Made by a program: the position numbers and the translations under genes | The notes under the pieces: model-generated | The model's input: the letters and a program-made list of their open reading frames with translations, nothing else | Database searches by the model: none | Told to the model about the DNA's origin: nothing | Assembly: GCF_965638725.1 (NCBI RefSeq) | Contig: NC_134949.1 | Coordinates: 48,946,151 to 49,010,150 of the forward strand | Direction of reading: 5' to 3' | Origin: Aptenodytes patagonicus | Lineage: Eukaryota; Chordata; Aves; Sphenisciformes; Spheniscidae | DNA length: 64,000 nucleotides | Shown here: piece after piece, positions 61,901 through 64,000 of the stretch | Numbering within the stretch: position 1 is the first letter of the stretch | How the letters are laid out: each line of letters begins with the position of its first letter

Positions 61901-62104
61901 TGCGCCCGGACGCTTCTGCCTAGGACCCGCGGCCCCGCCTCGCTCCCGCCCCCGGTCCGGCTGCCCGCTGTCCGCGGCGCGCCTGGGGGAGCGCGGACCG
62001 CCCCGGCCGGCGGCAGCGCAGAGCGCAGCGATCTTGGCCTCCTTCCTCAAAGCAGCGCCGCGCCCACTCGCGGCCGCCGGGCACCCCCCGCCCCTCGACC
62101 TCAC
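58986..62104 (-). other. CEP290 intron 1
   Basis: 3.1 kb intron holding a CR1 3' fragment (60778-61046) and, at its right end, the left part of the CpG island. Otherwise AT-rich. Confidence 0.55.
60778..61046 (+). mobile_element. CR1 LINE 3' fragment
   Basis: Reads the CR1 ORF2 C-terminus ([20 protein letters not shown] in sense) followed by the 3' end: GACTCGATGATCTTAGAGGT, a TTTTCCAACCT block and ATGATTCTATGATTCT repeats. It is better preserved at its tail than the copy at 1-1617. Confidence 0.93.
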
Positions 62105-62300
62105 CGCTCCCCGAGGACGGCGTTGGCGGCGGAGGCCGCTGCTAGGCGACGCCATCAAACTCCCCCGCCGGCTCCGGTCCCGGGGACCCGGATACTCGTG
62201 GGTGCGGAGAAAGTCAACACTCCCGCGGCACGACAGGCCCCACGGTGCCAGCCGGACGCTCCCAATCCCGAGGTACTGCACGGCGACACAGCGGGGAGAC
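62105..62300 (-). other. CEP290: CEP290 exon 1 (5' UTR), predicted
   Basis: The donor GGAGCG|GTGAGG is at 62104-62105. The segment includes GATGGCGTCGCCTAGCAGC, very like GATGGTGTCGCCTAGCAGC in the human CEP290 5' UTR as I remember it. The transcription start (right end) is a guess, placed just downstream of the X-box. Confidence 0.5.
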
Positions 62301-62337
62301 GGGCGGGGCAGGGTGCGATTCTGCTCGGGTCAACCGT

Positions 62338-62351
62338 TTCACCATGGCAAC
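62338..62351. promoter_or_regulatory. RFX X-box-like motif
   Basis: TTCACCATGGCAAC matches the ciliary X-box GTNRCC-(N0-3)-RGYAAC except for the first base. X-boxes bound by RFX factors sit just upstream of many ciliary genes, and CEP290 is one. Confidence 0.65.
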
Positions 62352-62381
62352 GGCGCTGGGCCGCAACCCAGCTGGCGGCGG

Positions 62382-62401
62382 ACTGCGTGTCCCAGCGTGC
62401 C
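62382..62401 (+). promoter_or_regulatory. ZNF143 (STAF)-like site 1
   Basis: ACTGCGTGTCCCAGCGTGCC resembles the ACTACAATTCCCAGCATGCC consensus, keeping the TCCCAGC core. Confidence 0.4.
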
Positions 62402-62417
62402 GTGCGGCTCCCCTGGG

Positions 62418-62437
62418 ACCACAGCTCCCGGCATGCC
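62418..62437 (+). promoter_or_regulatory. ZNF143 (STAF)-like site 2
   Basis: ACCACAGCTCCCGGCATGCC is close to the ACTACAATTCCCAGCATGCC consensus. Such sites are common in bidirectional CpG promoters. Confidence 0.55.
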
Positions 62438-62519
62438 TCGGGGCCTGCCCTCCCGGGACGGGGAGGGGGGGGCGGTTTCCCGACATCCTTTGGCGGTCGG
62501 AGGGAGGTGGGGAGTGCCG

Positions 62520-62531
62520 TGCGCGTGCGCC
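62520..62531 (-). promoter_or_regulatory. NRF1-like site
   Basis: The - strand reads GGCGCACGCGCA, one base from YGCGCAYGCGCR. Confidence 0.45.
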
Positions 62532-62608
62532 GTGACTGGCGGCGGCGGCGGAGCGAGCTGTGGGTGGCGGCGCTGGTAGCGGTGAGGCCGTTTCCTCCGC
62601 GGCCTCAG
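62532..62608 (+). other. TMTC3: TMTC3 exon 1 (5' UTR), predicted
   Basis: Assigned by position and synteny: in human, TMTC3 starts head-to-head with CEP290. Two donors are possible, CTCAG|GTAGGG (62609) and AGCG|GTGAGG (62582). The start is a guess. No TMTC3 coding sequence is visible in the window. Confidence 0.4.
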
Positions 62609-64000
62609 GTAGGGCGGGCAGCGGTGGGCTGGGGGCTCTTCCGCCGCAGACGGGATTTGGGGGGGGGGTGTTGGGTCCGGCGTAGCTGCTGCCCGCGGTA
62701 GTTTCCCGCGGCGGCGGGTGGTCCTCTCTCCCCTGGCCGTGCATGCCGGGCCTCATCCGTGAGCCCTCCGCGCCTGCTGAGCGCCGGGCTGCGGTGCGAC
62801 CTCGGTCCCTGGCCACGCTTCCGCGCCGCTTGAGCGGGGCACGGGCCCGCGCCCCGGCTCGGCCCGCTCCTTTCCTCAGGCTTCCTGGCGGCGGCCGCTT
62901 GCCCGGCCCCCTCCGCCCCCCACCCTGGCCCTACGTTTCCTGCCTCGCCCCAGGGCTGCGGGCAGCGTGCTCTTTCCCGCACGACCGGCTGACTGGAGGG
63001 CTGCAGCACTGCCCAGCTGTGCATGTGCTTCATGTGTAAGTACGTAATAGTCGGGGCCCAGAAGATAGCTTGCGGAGCAGTACAGAAAAAGATCACATCT
63101 ATAAACTACTCGGATCCATTGCGTACTGGTGGCCAGCGAGGAAGTCTGAGCGTTGGTAGATGGCCCAAAAAGTTTGGGGTCCTGTGTTTTAGCTAAATGG
63201 GTGTGAGCATATCTCTTCAAATAAAAAAGGAAAACCAGCAACCACTTGAGGCGTGTGTATATCTTTGTATTCATTCAGCAGCTGTGGAGAGCTGAAGATG
63301 ATTTGTTTTTTATTTCTAAATGGAGAGAGAAAGGTGATCATAATGTCATCTTTGGACACTTGCCTTTTTCTGGATTATTCATTGTTTTCTCTTTCTTTGC
63401 TATCTCTTGATTATTGTTGATATTTAATGAAGGCTGACAAAGACGCAAGATGCTTGGCACTCCTTATAGTTATGTAACTTGGTCCAGTCATGGCATAACT
63501 CTTAATTCTTGATTGAAAGTAGAGACTTTTATACATCATCCAGAGATGGGTTAATTACAGCTCTGTGTTGGGTAAGAAAAGCAAAGTTTGTAGATAGGGA
63601 AGGGAAAGAGACTGTTTTATATTTCATGAATGGAAAATGTTACTAAAAATAAAATTCATTCTGGTTAAGTGTAAAACAATGATTTCTTAGCAGGATGGAC
63701 TTTTATAGGTAGAGCAGGTGGTCCACAGAGAATAATGCTGCCTTGCTACAAGATGAGCTTTCAGGAAATGGATCCACCTGTGATACAGAAAATAAAATAA
63801 TCCATTGATGTAAGGATGCTTTTGAATAGGAACTTTTTTTGTTAACCTGATGAAGAGGATAAAAAAAGCTGTTAAGGCTAGTATAGCTATTTAATGTACT
63901 TTATTTAATGTGCTTCAGCTTTTTTTTGAGTATTGTTCTGTATCAACAGAAAATACGCTATTACATATACTGGTAGTGAAACCACATCTAGGTTATAATT
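62609..64000 (+). other. Presumed TMTC3 intron 1
   Basis: The GC-rich tail of the CpG island to about 63000, then AT-rich sequence with no coding exon or known repeat. Confidence 0.4.

Larger units (their letters stand above)
61860..63000. promoter_or_regulatory. CpG island, CEP290/TMTC3 bidirectional promoter
   Basis: A dense GC- and CpG-rich block in otherwise AT-rich DNA, between the CEP290 5' end (-) and the region where TMTC3 should start (+). Motifs inside it are an RFX X-box (62338-62351), two ZNF143-like sites (62382-62401, 62418-62437) and an NRF1-like site (62520-62531). Long open frames across this block are GC-rich chance frames. Confidence 0.88.

Noticed and set aside
61896-63274. 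Long Pro/Arg/Ala-rich frames on both strands of the CpG island
   Set aside because: GC-rich DNA lacks stop codons by chance; the frames conflict with each other and with the exon 1 predictions.
62609-64000. Coding exons of TMTC3
   Set aside because: No frame with a signal anchor or TPR-like sequence is visible; coding should start beyond the window.

Overview
The window is vertebrate nuclear DNA, almost certainly from a bird. It is AT-rich, CpG-poor and intron-dense. It carries CR1 non-LTR retrotransposon copies, two of them with the typical 3' tail (a GATGATC block, then a CCAAC block, with ATTCTATG-type repeats in the younger one). No database search was possible. Gene identities rest on remembered human proteins plus exon-by-exon checks of reading phase and splice sites.

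Layout. Positions 1-1617 hold the 3' part of a CR1 LINE with decayed reverse-transcriptase frames. Positions 1906-4671 (+) are the last four coding exons of RLIG1 (C12orf29, an RNA 5'-phosphate/3'-OH ligase); its 5' exons lie left of the window. Positions about 6011-62300 (-) are one complete CEP290 gene (ciliary transition-zone coiled-coil protein). I could place 57 exons, 56 of them coding. Around 62.1-62.6 kb a CpG island forms a head-to-head promoter shared by CEP290 (leftward) and, by synteny, TMTC3 (rightward; only its first, non-coding exon would be here). The order RLIG1 > < CEP290 TMTC3 > is that of human 12q21.32.

CEP290 is the main content. The human-equivalent exons join in perfect phase to a 2440-residue protein (human 2479). 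Human CEP290 has 54 exons. I count 57, and the three extras are all symmetric phase-0 exons: exon 19 (801 nt, Ser-rich, 267 codons), exon 20 (93 nt, resembling a duplicate of exon 21) and exon 47 (651 nt, very acidic, 217 codons). None matches the human protein as I know it, and together they could add 515 residues. These unrecognised in-frame exons are the most novel content here.

Other notable points are two GC-AG introns, a one-base deletion in the last exon that ends the frame about 30 codons early, and a predicted overlapping uORF across exons 1-2. The shared promoter has an RFX X-box, fitting a ciliary gene, plus ZNF143-like and NRF1-like sites.

Large introns hold little that I recognise: CR1 fragments at 10.27 and 60.78 kb, an LTR-like block at 38.65-39.47 kb, a (TA)n tract, a G-quadruplex motif and short repeats. 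No tRNA, rRNA or CRISPR array was seen.
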